The position numbers and the translations under genes are program-made. This document shows positions 1-5,701 of a DNA stretch of 5,701 nucleotides, one piece after another (position 1 is the stretch's first letter; every line of letters starts with the position of its first letter). Below the pieces are notes generated by a model. That model did no database searches, was not told where the DNA came from, and was given only the letters and a program-made list of their open reading frames with translations. This stretch comes from an uncultured Phenylobacterium sp. Its GTDB lineage: Bacteria > Pseudomonadota > Alphaproteobacteria > Caulobacterales > Caulobacteraceae. Location of the stretch: positions 1 to 5,701 of the forward strand of contig CAMFIW010000219.1 of NCBI GenBank assembly GCA_945952355.1, given 5' to 3'.

Positions 1-1974
1 GGCCACGTCTTCGAGGTCCTCCTCGGTGTGTGGCAGGAACTCGTGAAGCGGCGGGGCGAGCAGCCGGATGGTGACCGGCAGGCCCTCCATGATCGTGAAC
101 AGCTCCACGAAGTCGGCCCGCTGCATCGGCAGGATCTTGGCCAGCGCCGTGCGGCGGCCGGCCTCGTCGTCGGCCAGGATCATCTCGCGCACGGCGGCGA
201 TCCGGTCCTCGTCGAAGAACATGTGCTCGGTGCGGCACAGCCCGATGCCCTCGGCGCCGAACTGGCGGGCGGTGCGGGCGTCCAGCGGTGTCTCGGCGTT
301 GGCGCGCACCTTCAGGCGGCGCGCCGCGTCGGCCCAGCCCATCAGGGTCGCGAAGTCGCCGGTCAGCTCGGGCTCGATCATCTTGACCTTGCCGAACAGC
401 ACCTCGCCCTTCGACCCGTCGACGGTAATGATCTCGCCGGCCTTGAAGGTGCGCGAGCGCACGCGGAACTCGCCCGCCTTCTCGTCGATCTGGATCTCAC
501 CGGCGCCCGACACGCAGGGCCGGCCCATGCCGCGGGCGACCACGGCCGCGTGGCTTGTCATGCCGCCGCGGGCGGTGACGATGCCCTTGGCCGCGTGCAT
601 GCCGTGGATATCCTCGGGCGAGGTCTCCTCCCGAACCAGGATCACCGCCTCGCCGGCGTTGCCCAGTCGCTCGGCCTCGTCGGCGTCGAATACGATCTTG
701 CCAGTCGCCGCGCCCGGAGACGCCGGCAGGCCCGAGGTGATCACGTCACGCGGGCTGGAGGGATCGATGGTCGGATGCAGGAGCTGATCGAGGCTGCCCG
801 GCTCGACGCGCAGGATCGCCTCGTCCTTGGTGATCAGCCCCTCATTGGCGAGGTCCACGGCGACCTTCAGCGCCGCCTTGGCGGTGCGCTTGCCGTTGCG
901 GGTCTGGAGCATGTAGAGGCGCCCCTTCTCCACCGTGAACTCGATGTCCTGCATGTCGCGATAGTGCTGCTCCAGCTTCTCGACGACGGACTTGAACTGG
1001 GTGAAGACGTCCGGCAGCGCCTCTTCCATCGAAGGCGCCTTCTCGCCCATCTCCTCACGCGCGGCGCGGGTCAGGGCCTGGGGCGTGCGGATGCCGGCGA
1101 CGACGTCCTCGCCCTGGGCGTTGATCAGGAACTCGCCATAGAGCTTGGCTTCCCCAGTCGAGGGATTGCGGGTGAAGGCGACACCGGTGGCCGAGCTGTC
1201 GCACATGTTGACCAACACCATCGACTGGACCTTGACCGCCGTGCCCCAACTCTCCGGGATATCGTGCATGCGGCGATAGAACTTGGCCCGCTCGTTCATC
1301 CAGCTCGCGAAAACGGCGCCGATGGCCCCCCAAAGCTGCGCCTGCGGATCCTGCGGGAAGGGCTCGCCCCGCTCCTGCTGGACGGCGGCCTTGTAGTCGG
1401 CGACCACCCGTTCCCAGTCCTCAGCCGAGAGCCCGGTGTCCACCGTGACGTCCAGGCGCTCCTTATGCTCGTCGAGGATCTCCTCGAACATGTGGTGGTC
1501 GAGGTCGAGCACCACGTTGGAGTACATCTGGATGAAGCGGCGATAGCTGTCGAAGGCGAAGCGGCGATCCCCGGCCAGCTTGGCCAGGCCTTCGACGGTC
1601 GCGTCGTTCAGGCCGAGGTTCAGGACCGTGTCCATCATGCCCGGCATCGAGGCCCGCGCGCCCGAGCGCACCGAAACCAGCAGCGGGTTGGCCGGATCGC
1701 CGAAGGTCTTGCCCGTGACCTTCTCGACCTTGGCGAGGCCGGCCTCGACCTGGCCTTTCAGGTCGGCCGGATACTGCCGCTCGTTGGCGTAGTAGTGGGT
1801 GCAGGCCTCGGTGGTGATGGTGAAGCCCGGCGGCACCGGCAGGCCCAGCGCCGACATTTCGGCGAGGTTGGCGCCCTTGCCGCCGAGGAGGTTCTTCATC
1901 GAGGCGTCGCCGTCGGCGCCGCCGCCGCCAAAGGAATAGACCCAGCGCGACTTGGCGAGCGTATCGGTCGACAT
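1..1974 (-). CDS. ppdK: Pyruvate, phosphate dikinase (PPDK), 3' end missing at window edge
   Basis: PPDK is a cytosolic enzyme that interconverts pyruvate + ATP + phosphate and phosphoenolpyruvate + AMP + pyrophosphate. I translated 658 codons from the ATG at 1974 with no frameshift. The N-terminal ATP-grasp part (about 1-360) has GGKGANLAEM (Lys33), SVRSGA (Arg103), then D343-x-E345 and LQTRNGK (Gln357, Arg359), matching known nucleotide-binding residues. The swivelling phosphohistidine domain has RGGMTSHAAVVARGM with catalytic His475 and the neighbouring Thr473 that PPDK regulatory proteins modify in other species. The PEP/pyruvate barrel starts near GEGIGLCRTEHMFF (Arg581). The family is usually about 870-900 residues, so roughly 220-240 residues of the barrel lie outside the window. 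Oddities: RLLAPPLHEF has Ala640 where Asp is expected, and residues 254-258 read LVNMC where FGNMG is usual. The start is set by AGGAGG 9 nt upstream. It is the third gene of the glyQ-glyS-ppdK cluster. Identity is near certain; full activity is not. Confidence 0.97.
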   Translation of the reverse strand, partial: MSTDTLAKSRWVYSFGGGGADGDASMKNLLGGKGANLAEMSALGLPVPPGFTITTEACTHYYANERQYPADLKGQVEAGLAKVEKVTGKTFGDPANPLLVSVRSGARASMPGMMDTVLNLGLNDATVEGLAKLAGDRRFAFDSYRRFIQMYSNVVLDLDHHMFEEILDEHKERLDVTVDTGLSAEDWERVVADYKAAVQQERGEPFPQDPQAQLWGAIGAVFASWMNERAKFYRRMHDIPESWGTAVKVQSMVLVNMCDSSATGVAFTRNPSTGEAKLYGEFLINAQGEDVVAGIRTPQALTRAAREEMGEKAPSMEEALPDVFTQFKSVVEKLEQHYRDMQDIEFTVEKGRLYMLQTRNGKRTAKAALKVAVDLANEGLITKDEAILRVEPGSLDQLLHPTIDPSSPRDVITSGLPASPGAATGKIVFDADEAERLGNAGEAVILVREETSPEDIHGMHAAKGIVTARGGMTSHAAVVARGMGRPCVSGAGEIQIDEKAGEFRVRSRTFKAGEIITVDGSKGEVLFGKVKMIEPELTGDFATLMGWADAARRLKVRANAETPLDARTARQFGAEGIGLCRTEHMFFDEDRIAAVREMILADDEAGRRTALAKILPMQRADFVELFTIMEGLPVTIRLLAPPLHEFLPHTEEDLEDVA

Positions 1975-1983
1975 CCTTGAAGT

Positions 1984-1989
1984 CCTCCT
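1984..1989 (-). promoter_or_regulatory. Shine-Dalgarno of ppdK overlapping the glyS stop codon
   Basis: On the minus strand the sequence reads TAGGAGGACTTCAAGG then ATG. AGGAGG is a near-perfect Shine-Dalgarno with a 9-nt spacer to the ppdK start. Its first two bases are the last two bases of the glyS TAG stop (1988-1990). A ribosome finishing glyS therefore sits on the ppdK initiation site, which suggests termination-reinitiation coupling (inference). Confidence 0.9.
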
Positions 1990-4264
1990 AGCTGTTCACC
2001 TGACCGAAGTCGGCGACGCGCCCCATGGCGTCGCGAACCTGAGCCAGAAGCCGCAGGCGGTTCTCACGTTCCGCCGCCACGTCCGAATTCACCAGCACCT
2101 CCTCGAAGAAGGCGTCCACCGGTTGCCGGAGCTTCGACAGCGCCCGCATGGCGCCGGCGAAGTCCTCGGCGTGCAATGCCTTCCCCACCTCGGGTTCGGC
2201 AAGGGAAATCGCGGAGATCAGGGCCGCTTCGGACTTGGGCGCGCCGGCCATGGCGACGGCGTCGCCGTGCGGCAGCGGCCCCTTCTTCTCCTCGGCCTTG
2301 AGGATGTTGGTCGCCCGCTTGTAGCCGGCCAGCAGGTTCGCCCCGTCCTCCGTGACCAGAAAGTCGGACAACGCCTCGACCCGGGCCACGATCCGCACTA
2401 GGTCGTCGTCGCCGAGCGCGAAGACGGCGTCCACGAGGTCGTGACGCTTGCCTTGGTCCCTCAGTGCGACCTTGAGGCGTTCGGCGAGGAAGCCCAGCAC
2501 CTCTTCCGACACCATCGGATAAGCACGGAATTCGTAGGCGACCTTGCCTTCGGGAGGATCGCCGGCCGGCGCGGAGCGGTCGAAGCGAATGTCGAAGTCT
2601 TCCGCCACGCCCACGACCTGCGGCGCGCCTTCCAGCAGCGCCTCCTCGAACTCCTCGACATAGGTCTCGAAGACCCGCGAGGGCGAGCGCGCCAGGGCGC
2701 CGAGATAGCCGGTGGTCCGCCGCGTCGAGACATAGAGCGCGCGGCCCGGATCGACGAAGCACTTCAACGAGCGATACCAGTCGGCGACCAGTTCGCGCAC
2801 CGGAGCGCGGCTTTCCGAGCCCAGCAGGATGCGGATGATGCCGAGCGCGGCGCGGCGCAAGGCGTAGGGGTCGCGGCTGCCGGTCGGTTTCTCGTCGATG
2901 GCGAAGAAGGCGACCAGGGTGTCCAGCTTCTCGGCCAGGGCCACCGCCATGGTCACCGGGGTGTCCGGCGCCTCGTCATTGGCCCCGACCGGACGATAGT
3001 GATCGCGGATCGCGTCGGCCACGACCGGACTGATCTTCTCCTCGCGGGCGTAGTAGCCGCCCATCAGGCCCTGCAGCTCGGGGAACTCGCCCACCATGCC
3101 GGTGGTCAGGTCCGCCTTGCACAGACGCGCGGCCAGCACGGCCTTGGCCTTGTCGGCGCCTACCCGGGGGGCGATGTCGGCGGCCAGCATCTCCAGCCTC
3201 TCCACCCGCTCGGCCAGGGTGCCGAGCTTGGCGTGGAAGGTGACGCCGGTCAGCTTCTGGAGGCGGTCCTCCAGCTTGATCTTGCGGTCCTCGTCCCAGA
3301 AGAACCGGGCGTCGGACAGGCGCGCCGAGAGCACCTTGGCGTTGCCGCGCGCGATCTCGGCCCCGCCGTCGGCGGCCTCGATATTGGCTACGGTGATGAA
3401 GTGCGGCGCGAGCTTGCCGGAGCGGGGATCGCGCACGGCGAAGTACTTCTGGTGCGTGCGCATCGAGGTGCGGATCACTTCGGCCGGCAGGTCGAGGAAC
3501 GACGGGTCCATGTCGCCCATCACCGGGGTCGGCCATTCGGCGAGGCCGCAGACCTCGTCAAGCAGGCCGTCGTCGTCCACCAGTTCGAGATTGCGCGCGA
3601 AGCTCAGCGTGCGCGCGGCCTCGATGATCTTCTCCTTCCGCGCCTCGGAATCGAGCACCACGAAGTGTTTTTCCAGCTTGTCGGCGTAGCTGTCGAAGTC
3701 CTTGACCTTGAAGGTCTGGCCCGAACCCATGAAGCGATGGCCCTGGGTGAAGTCGACGCTCTCGACCTCGTCGACCCTGAAGTCGATCTTCTCGCCGTCG
3801 AACAGGCACAGGATGTGTTTCAGCGGGCGGACCCAGCGCAGCGTCCCGCGGCCCCAGGTCATCGACTTCGGCCAGGGGAAACTTCGGACGATGTCGTCGA
3901 CCATCTCGGCGACGATCTCGGTGGTCGGGCGGCCCGCGCGGTGGATGTGGGCGAACCAGACGCCGTCCTTCTCAACCAGGTCCTTCTGCTCCAGGCCGGT
4001 CGAGCGCAGGAAGCCTTGCAGAGCGGCCTCGGGCGCGCCGACGCGCGGGCCCTTGCGCTCCTCGTGGCGATCGCCCTGCGCCGCCGGCAGCCCCTCGGCC
4101 ACCAAGGTCAGTCGGCGCGGGCCGGCGAAGGTCTTCAGCGCCTCGGGTAGCAGGCCCTGCGTGGCTAGGCGTTCGCGCGCCATGCGTTCCAAGTCGCGCG
4201 CGGCGCCCGTCTGCATGCGCGCGGGGATTTCTTCCGAGAAAAGTTCGATCAGCAGCTGCGGCAT
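1988..4264 (-). CDS. glyS: Glycyl-tRNA synthetase beta subunit
   Basis: GlyS is the tRNA-recognising subunit of the bacterial alpha2/beta2 glycyl-tRNA synthetase; it works in the cytosol with GlyQ, which carries the aminoacylation site. The 758-residue product opens with the family hallmark LLIELFSEEIPARMQ (4-18). Further family stretches are RTSMRTHQKYFAV (265-277), the HD-like region VTFHAKLGTLAERVERL (341-357), CKADLTTGMVGEFPELQG (382-399) and KPTGSRDPYALRRAALG (459-475). The C-terminal DALR-like anticodon-binding region includes NLLAGYKRATNIL (643-655) and QPVDAFFEEVLVN (714-726). It is longer than the E. coli protein (about 690 residues as I recall), mostly because of extra sequence at about 498-585. 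The ATG lies 3 nt after the glyQ stop and is preceded by GAAGG with an 8-nt spacer. The stop overlaps the ppdK ribosome-binding site. The frame is intact. Confidence 0.98.
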   Translation of the reverse strand: MPQLLIELFSEEIPARMQTGAARDLERMARERLATQGLLPEALKTFAGPRRLTLVAEGLPAAQGDRHEERKGPRVGAPEAALQGFLRSTGLEQKDLVEKDGVWFAHIHRAGRPTTEIVAEMVDDIVRSFPWPKSMTWGRGTLRWVRPLKHILCLFDGEKIDFRVDEVESVDFTQGHRFMGSGQTFKVKDFDSYADKLEKHFVVLDSEARKEKIIEAARTLSFARNLELVDDDGLLDEVCGLAEWPTPVMGDMDPSFLDLPAEVIRTSMRTHQKYFAVRDPRSGKLAPHFITVANIEAADGGAEIARGNAKVLSARLSDARFFWDEDRKIKLEDRLQKLTGVTFHAKLGTLAERVERLEMLAADIAPRVGADKAKAVLAARLCKADLTTGMVGEFPELQGLMGGYYAREEKISPVVADAIRDHYRPVGANDEAPDTPVTMAVALAEKLDTLVAFFAIDEKPTGSRDPYALRRAALGIIRILLGSESRAPVRELVADWYRSLKCFVDPGRALYVSTRRTTGYLGALARSPSRVFETYVEEFEEALLEGAPQVVGVAEDFDIRFDRSAPAGDPPEGKVAYEFRAYPMVSEEVLGFLAERLKVALRDQGKRHDLVDAVFALGDDDLVRIVARVEALSDFLVTEDGANLLAGYKRATNILKAEEKKGPLPHGDAVAMAGAPKSEAALISAISLAEPEVGKALHAEDFAGAMRALSKLRQPVDAFFEEVLVNSDVAAERENRLRLLAQVRDAMGRVADFGQVNS

Positions 4265-4267
4265 GGT

Positions 4268-5191
4268 CTAGGCCTTCACCGTCTGGACCGCGGCGTTGCC
4301 GCCCTCGTTCTCGACCCAGGCCTCGGCGCACATCTTGGTCAGGTCTCGAATGCGGCCGATATAGCTTTGCCGCTCGGCCACGGCGATGGCGCCCCGGGCG
4401 TCCATCAGGTTGAACAGGTGGCTCGCCTTCAGCACGTGGTCGTAGGCCGGCAGCACGGTGCGCTGGCCCTGAGGTCCACGGCCCTCCAGGATGCGCGGCA
4501 CCTGGCGCTCCATGTCCTCGAACTGCCGTTTCAGCACCTCGACGTCGTAGAGGTGGAAGTTGGCTTCCGACTGCTGGCGCTCGTTCTCAAGGAACACGTC
4601 GCCATAGGTCATGGGCAGCGGCCCGTCCGGGTCGTTGAAGGCCAGCTGCGTGAAATGGTCGACATTCTGCAGGTACATGGCCAGGCGCTCGAGCCCGTAG
4701 GTCAACTCCCCGGCCACCGGCCAGACGTCGAGGCCGCCCACCTGCTGGAAGTAGGTGTACTGGGTCACCTCCATCCCGTCGCACCAGACCTCCCAGCCCA
4801 GCCCCCAGGCGCCGACCGTAGGGTTCTCCCAGTCGTCCTCGACGAAGCGGATGTCATGCAGGCGGGTGTCGAGCCCGATGGCCTCTAGAGAACCCAGATA
4901 TAGCTCTTGAAGGTTGTCCGGGTTCGGCTTCAGGATGACTTGGTACTGGTAGTAGTGCTGCAGGCGGTTGGGGTTCTCGCCATATCGGCCGTCGCCCGGC
5001 CGGCGCGAGGGCTGCACATAGGCCGCCCGCCATGGCTTCGGGCCCAGCGCGCGCAGCACGGTCGCGGGATGCAGGGTTCCGGCCCCCACCTCGACGTCGT
5101 GCGGCTGCAGAATCACGCAGCCCTGACGGCTCCAATAGTCGTGCAATTTCAGGATAAGACCCTGAAACGAAAGCGGCTTTTCCGATTTCAT
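4268..5191 (-). CDS. glyQ: Glycyl-tRNA synthetase alpha subunit
   Basis: GlyQ is the catalytic alpha subunit of the alpha2/beta2 glycyl-tRNA synthetase. It is a class II enzyme that makes glycyl-adenylate from glycine and ATP and charges tRNA-Gly together with GlyS. The 307-residue product matches the usual length (E. coli about 303). Family landmarks are [17 protein letters not shown] (9-25), [18 protein letters not shown] (34-51), the motif 2 region [19 protein letters not shown] (60-78), [20 protein letters not shown] (113-132) and the motif 3 region [14 protein letters not shown] (161-174). The C-terminal helical part includes [16 protein letters not shown] (260-275). The start is placed at the ATG giving [10 protein letters not shown], where family similarity begins; the open frame continues upstream only into a terminator and the neighbouring gene. 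No convincing Shine-Dalgarno precedes it, only a pyrimidine-rich GCTCCTC. It is first in the cluster with glyS and ppdK. Confidence 0.98.
   Translation of the reverse strand: MKSEKPLSFQGLILKLHDYWSRQGCVILQPHDVEVGAGTLHPATVLRALGPKPWRAAYVQPSRRPGDGRYGENPNRLQHYYQYQVILKPNPDNLQELYLGSLEAIGLDTRLHDIRFVEDDWENPTVGAWGLGWEVWCDGMEVTQYTYFQQVGGLDVWPVAGELTYGLERLAMYLQNVDHFTQLAFNDPDGPLPMTYGDVFLENERQQSEANFHLYDVEVLKRQFEDMERQVPRILEGRGPQGQRTVLPAYDHVLKASHLFNLMDARGAIAVAERQSYIGRIRDLTKMCAEAWVENEGGNAAVQTVKA
4273..4277 (-). promoter_or_regulatory. Shine-Dalgarno of glyS inside the glyQ 3' end
   Basis: The minus strand reads GTGAAGGCCTAGACC then ATG. GAAGG sits 8 nt from the glyS start and is read as the last codons of glyQ. 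The intergenic gap is only ACC, so glyS translation is probably coupled to glyQ, which would help keep the two subunits in balance (inference). Confidence 0.75.
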
Positions 5192-5212
5192 GAGGAGCTG
5201 TTTCGCAGGCGC

Positions 5213-5247
5213 AAAAAAAGTCGGCGGACCATAGGGCCCGCCGACTT
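5213..5247 (-). terminator. Rho-independent terminator after the small exported-protein gene
   Basis: Read on the minus strand, AAGTCGGCGG (5238-5247) pairs with CCGCCGACTT (5218-5227). This is a perfect 10-bp GC-rich stem around a 10-nt loop in which two more C-G pairs can form. A run of seven T (5213-5219) follows at once and shares two T with the stem. The hairpin starts 26 nt past the stop of the small gene, as expected for its terminator. The other strand has no T-tract after the stem, so the site acts one way. The T-tract ends 21 nt before the glyQ ATG, so it also separates glyQ from upstream transcription. Confidence 0.88.
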
Positions 5248-5256
5248 CTCGATCAA
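5228..5256 (-). promoter_or_regulatory. Candidate sigma-70-type promoter for glyQ-glyS-ppdK
   Basis: The minus strand has TTGATC (5251-5256), a 17-nt spacer and TATGGT (5228-5233). Each hexamer matches 4 of 6 bases of the general sigma-70 consensus at ideal spacing. A start about 7 nt on would fall near 5220-5222 and give a leader of about 30 nt that begins inside the terminator stem, so new transcripts could not form that hairpin. Short matches like this arise by chance, and alphaproteobacterial promoters often deviate from this consensus, so this is a weak prediction. Confidence 0.25.
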
Positions 5257-5273
5257 GGTTATGAAGCCTTGGT

Positions 5274-5621
5274 TTAGTTGCCCTTCGCGGCCGTCCTTTT
5301 GCCCGCATGGGACAGTGGTTGGCCATACTTCGCGCGGTTCTCCGGCGTGTCCGCCACCGGCCCATTGGTCACGGTCGTGGTCGTGACCGTCGCTGAGACG
5401 TTAGAACCCGCCGTCGCCGCGCTAGGCGCCGCCGGCGCCGTCATGTCGACGGCCGCAGCGCCGCTGGTCGTCGCGCCCATCGCCGGATCGGGGGTCGCAG
5501 GCGCAGCGGCCTGGTCGGGCGTCGGATTGACCGGCGGCTGGGCGGCCGCGGTCTGGGCGATGGCCGCCCCGCCCATGAGGGCCAGGGCGGAGGCGGCGGT
5601 CACAAGGTGTCTGATCTTCAT
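5274..5621 (-). CDS. Small exported Ala/Pro/Thr-rich protein of unknown function
   Basis: The 115-residue product begins with a good Sec signal peptide: MKIRH, a hydrophobic core at about 6-21 ([16 protein letters not shown]), then A-I-A as the likely signal peptidase I site before Gln23. The mature part is low-complexity: Ala/Pro-rich (about 25-70), then Val/Thr-rich ([15 protein letters not shown]), with no Cys for a lipobox and no membrane helix. It ends in a less biased tail, [20 protein letters not shown] plus AAKGN, which resembles tails I recall in small hypothetical exported proteins of Caulobacterales and sphingomonads (recollection, not a search). It is probably periplasmic or outer-surface. 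GAGGAG lies 7 nt before this ATG and 4 nt before an adjacent in-frame ATG at 5624, which would add one Met. The open frame continues into the sequencing adapter; that extension is false. The gene has its own terminator. No function is assigned. Confidence 0.78.
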   Translation of the reverse strand: MKIRHLVTAASALALMGGAAIAQTAAAQPPVNPTPDQAAAPATPDPAMGATTSGAAAVDMTAPAAPSAATAGSNVSATVTTTTVTNGPVADTPENRAKYGQPLSHAGKRTAAKGN

Positions 5622-5628
5622 CATCTGT

Positions 5629-5634
5629 CTCCTC
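5629..5634 (-). promoter_or_regulatory. Shine-Dalgarno of the small exported-protein gene
   Basis: The minus strand reads GAGGAGACAGATGATGAAG. The purine-rich GAGGAG has a 7-nt spacer to the second ATG (5619-5621) and 4 nt to the first (5622-5624), which favours the second start. It also argues against an in-frame ATG further upstream at 5658-5660, whose extra residues would spoil the signal peptide. Only 43 genomic bases remain between the first ATG and the adapter; I see no promoter in them. Confidence 0.75.
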
Positions 5635-5667
5635 GTTCGTTCGCCCCCGCGTCCGGCCATCCAGGGC

Positions 5668-5701
5668 CTGTCTCTTATACACATCTCCGAGCCCACGAGA
5701 C
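5668..5701. other. Untrimmed Nextera (Tn5) sequencing adapter at contig end
   Basis: Positions 5668-5686 are the 19-base Tn5 mosaic end as used in Nextera libraries (CTGTCTCTTATACACATCT). Positions 5687-5701 (CCGAGCCCACGAGAC) are the read-2 adapter extension. The match is exact over 34 bases and ends precisely at the window end. This is library-preparation sequence and not a natural transposon: there is no transposase gene and no second end. Read in reverse it produces the artefact peptides MGSEMCIRDR (GTG start) and MYKRQ (GTG start), which falsely extend open frames into it. Genomic sequence ends at about 5667. Confidence 0.98.

Noticed and set aside
28..1980. A 650-codon open frame on the plus strand
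   Set aside because: It is exactly antisense to ppdK, which carries clear catalytic motifs. High GC makes stop codons rare on the opposite strand, and the predicted protein has a biased His/Leu/Gly/Asp composition with no recognisable domain.
2441..4150. A 569-codon open frame on the plus strand
   Set aside because: It lies antisense to glyS, has the same biased composition as other GC-driven shadow frames, and has no motif or credible ribosome-binding site.
5254..5271. Short inverted repeat CAAGG / CCTTG between the small gene and its terminator
   Set aside because: Only 5 bp with an 8-nt loop and no T-tract; too weak to call next to the much stronger hairpin at 5213-5247.
5192..5365. In-frame N-terminal extension of glyQ by 58 residues
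   Set aside because: It would run through the terminator hairpin and the end of the upstream gene. GlyQ family similarity and usual length fit the ATG at 5191.
5367..5388. Inverted repeat GGTCACG / CGTGACC with an 8-nt loop
   Set aside because: It lies inside the Val/Thr-rich coding stretch; repeated GTC/ACC/ACG codons explain it, and no T-tract follows.
5658..5660. Upstream in-frame ATG for the small exported protein
   Set aside because: It would add an Arg-rich leader before the signal peptide and has no visible Shine-Dalgarno; GAGGAG points to the ATG at 5621 (or 5624).
5422..5682. An 86-codon minus-strand frame beginning MYKRQ
   Set aside because: Its start lies in the Nextera adapter, and it overlaps the small exported-protein gene in another frame with Arg-rich shadow composition.
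5668..5686. A Tn5/IS50 end as a sign of a mobile element
   Set aside because: It is the engineered mosaic end followed directly by the Nextera adapter extension and the contig end, so it comes from library preparation.

Overview
The window is a high-GC stretch from an alphaproteobacterium, most likely of the Caulobacter/Phenylobacterium type. That placement is an inference from base composition, protein sequence and gene order; nothing in the window fixes the genus. All real genes read on the minus strand, so transcription runs from high to low coordinates. The right edge is not genomic: the last 34 bases (5668-5701) match the Illumina Nextera transposase adapter, so the window almost certainly stops at an untrimmed contig end.

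In transcription order, the first gene (5274-5621) encodes a small exported Ala/Pro/Thr-rich protein of unknown function. A strong Rho-independent terminator (5213-5247) follows it. Only 21 nt after the T-tract begins a tightly packed cluster: glyQ (alpha subunit of glycyl-tRNA synthetase, 4268-5191), glyS (beta subunit, 1988-4264) and ppdK (pyruvate, phosphate dikinase, 1-1974, cut by the left edge after 658 codons). The spacers are 3 nt and 13 nt. The glyS stop codon overlaps the ppdK Shine-Dalgarno sequence, so the three look like one translationally coupled operon.

GlyQ and GlyS form the alpha2/beta2 bacterial glycyl-tRNA synthetase. This enzyme consumes ATP and releases AMP and pyrophosphate. 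PPDK can use exactly those two products with phosphoenolpyruvate to make ATP, phosphate and pyruvate, which gives a possible metabolic reason for the linkage (inference).

I found no wholly new system. The points most worth a second look are: an Ala in place of the superfamily-conserved Asp in the PPDK R-x-x-D active-site motif; a second unusual patch in the PPDK ATP-grasp region; an insertion in GlyS; the compact terminator/promoter arrangement ahead of glyQ; and adapter-derived false N-termini at the contig end. The longest plus-strand open frames are antisense shadows of ppdK and glyS. No tRNA, rRNA, CRISPR, IS element or phage sequence was seen, and no gene-free stretch exceeds 300 bases.
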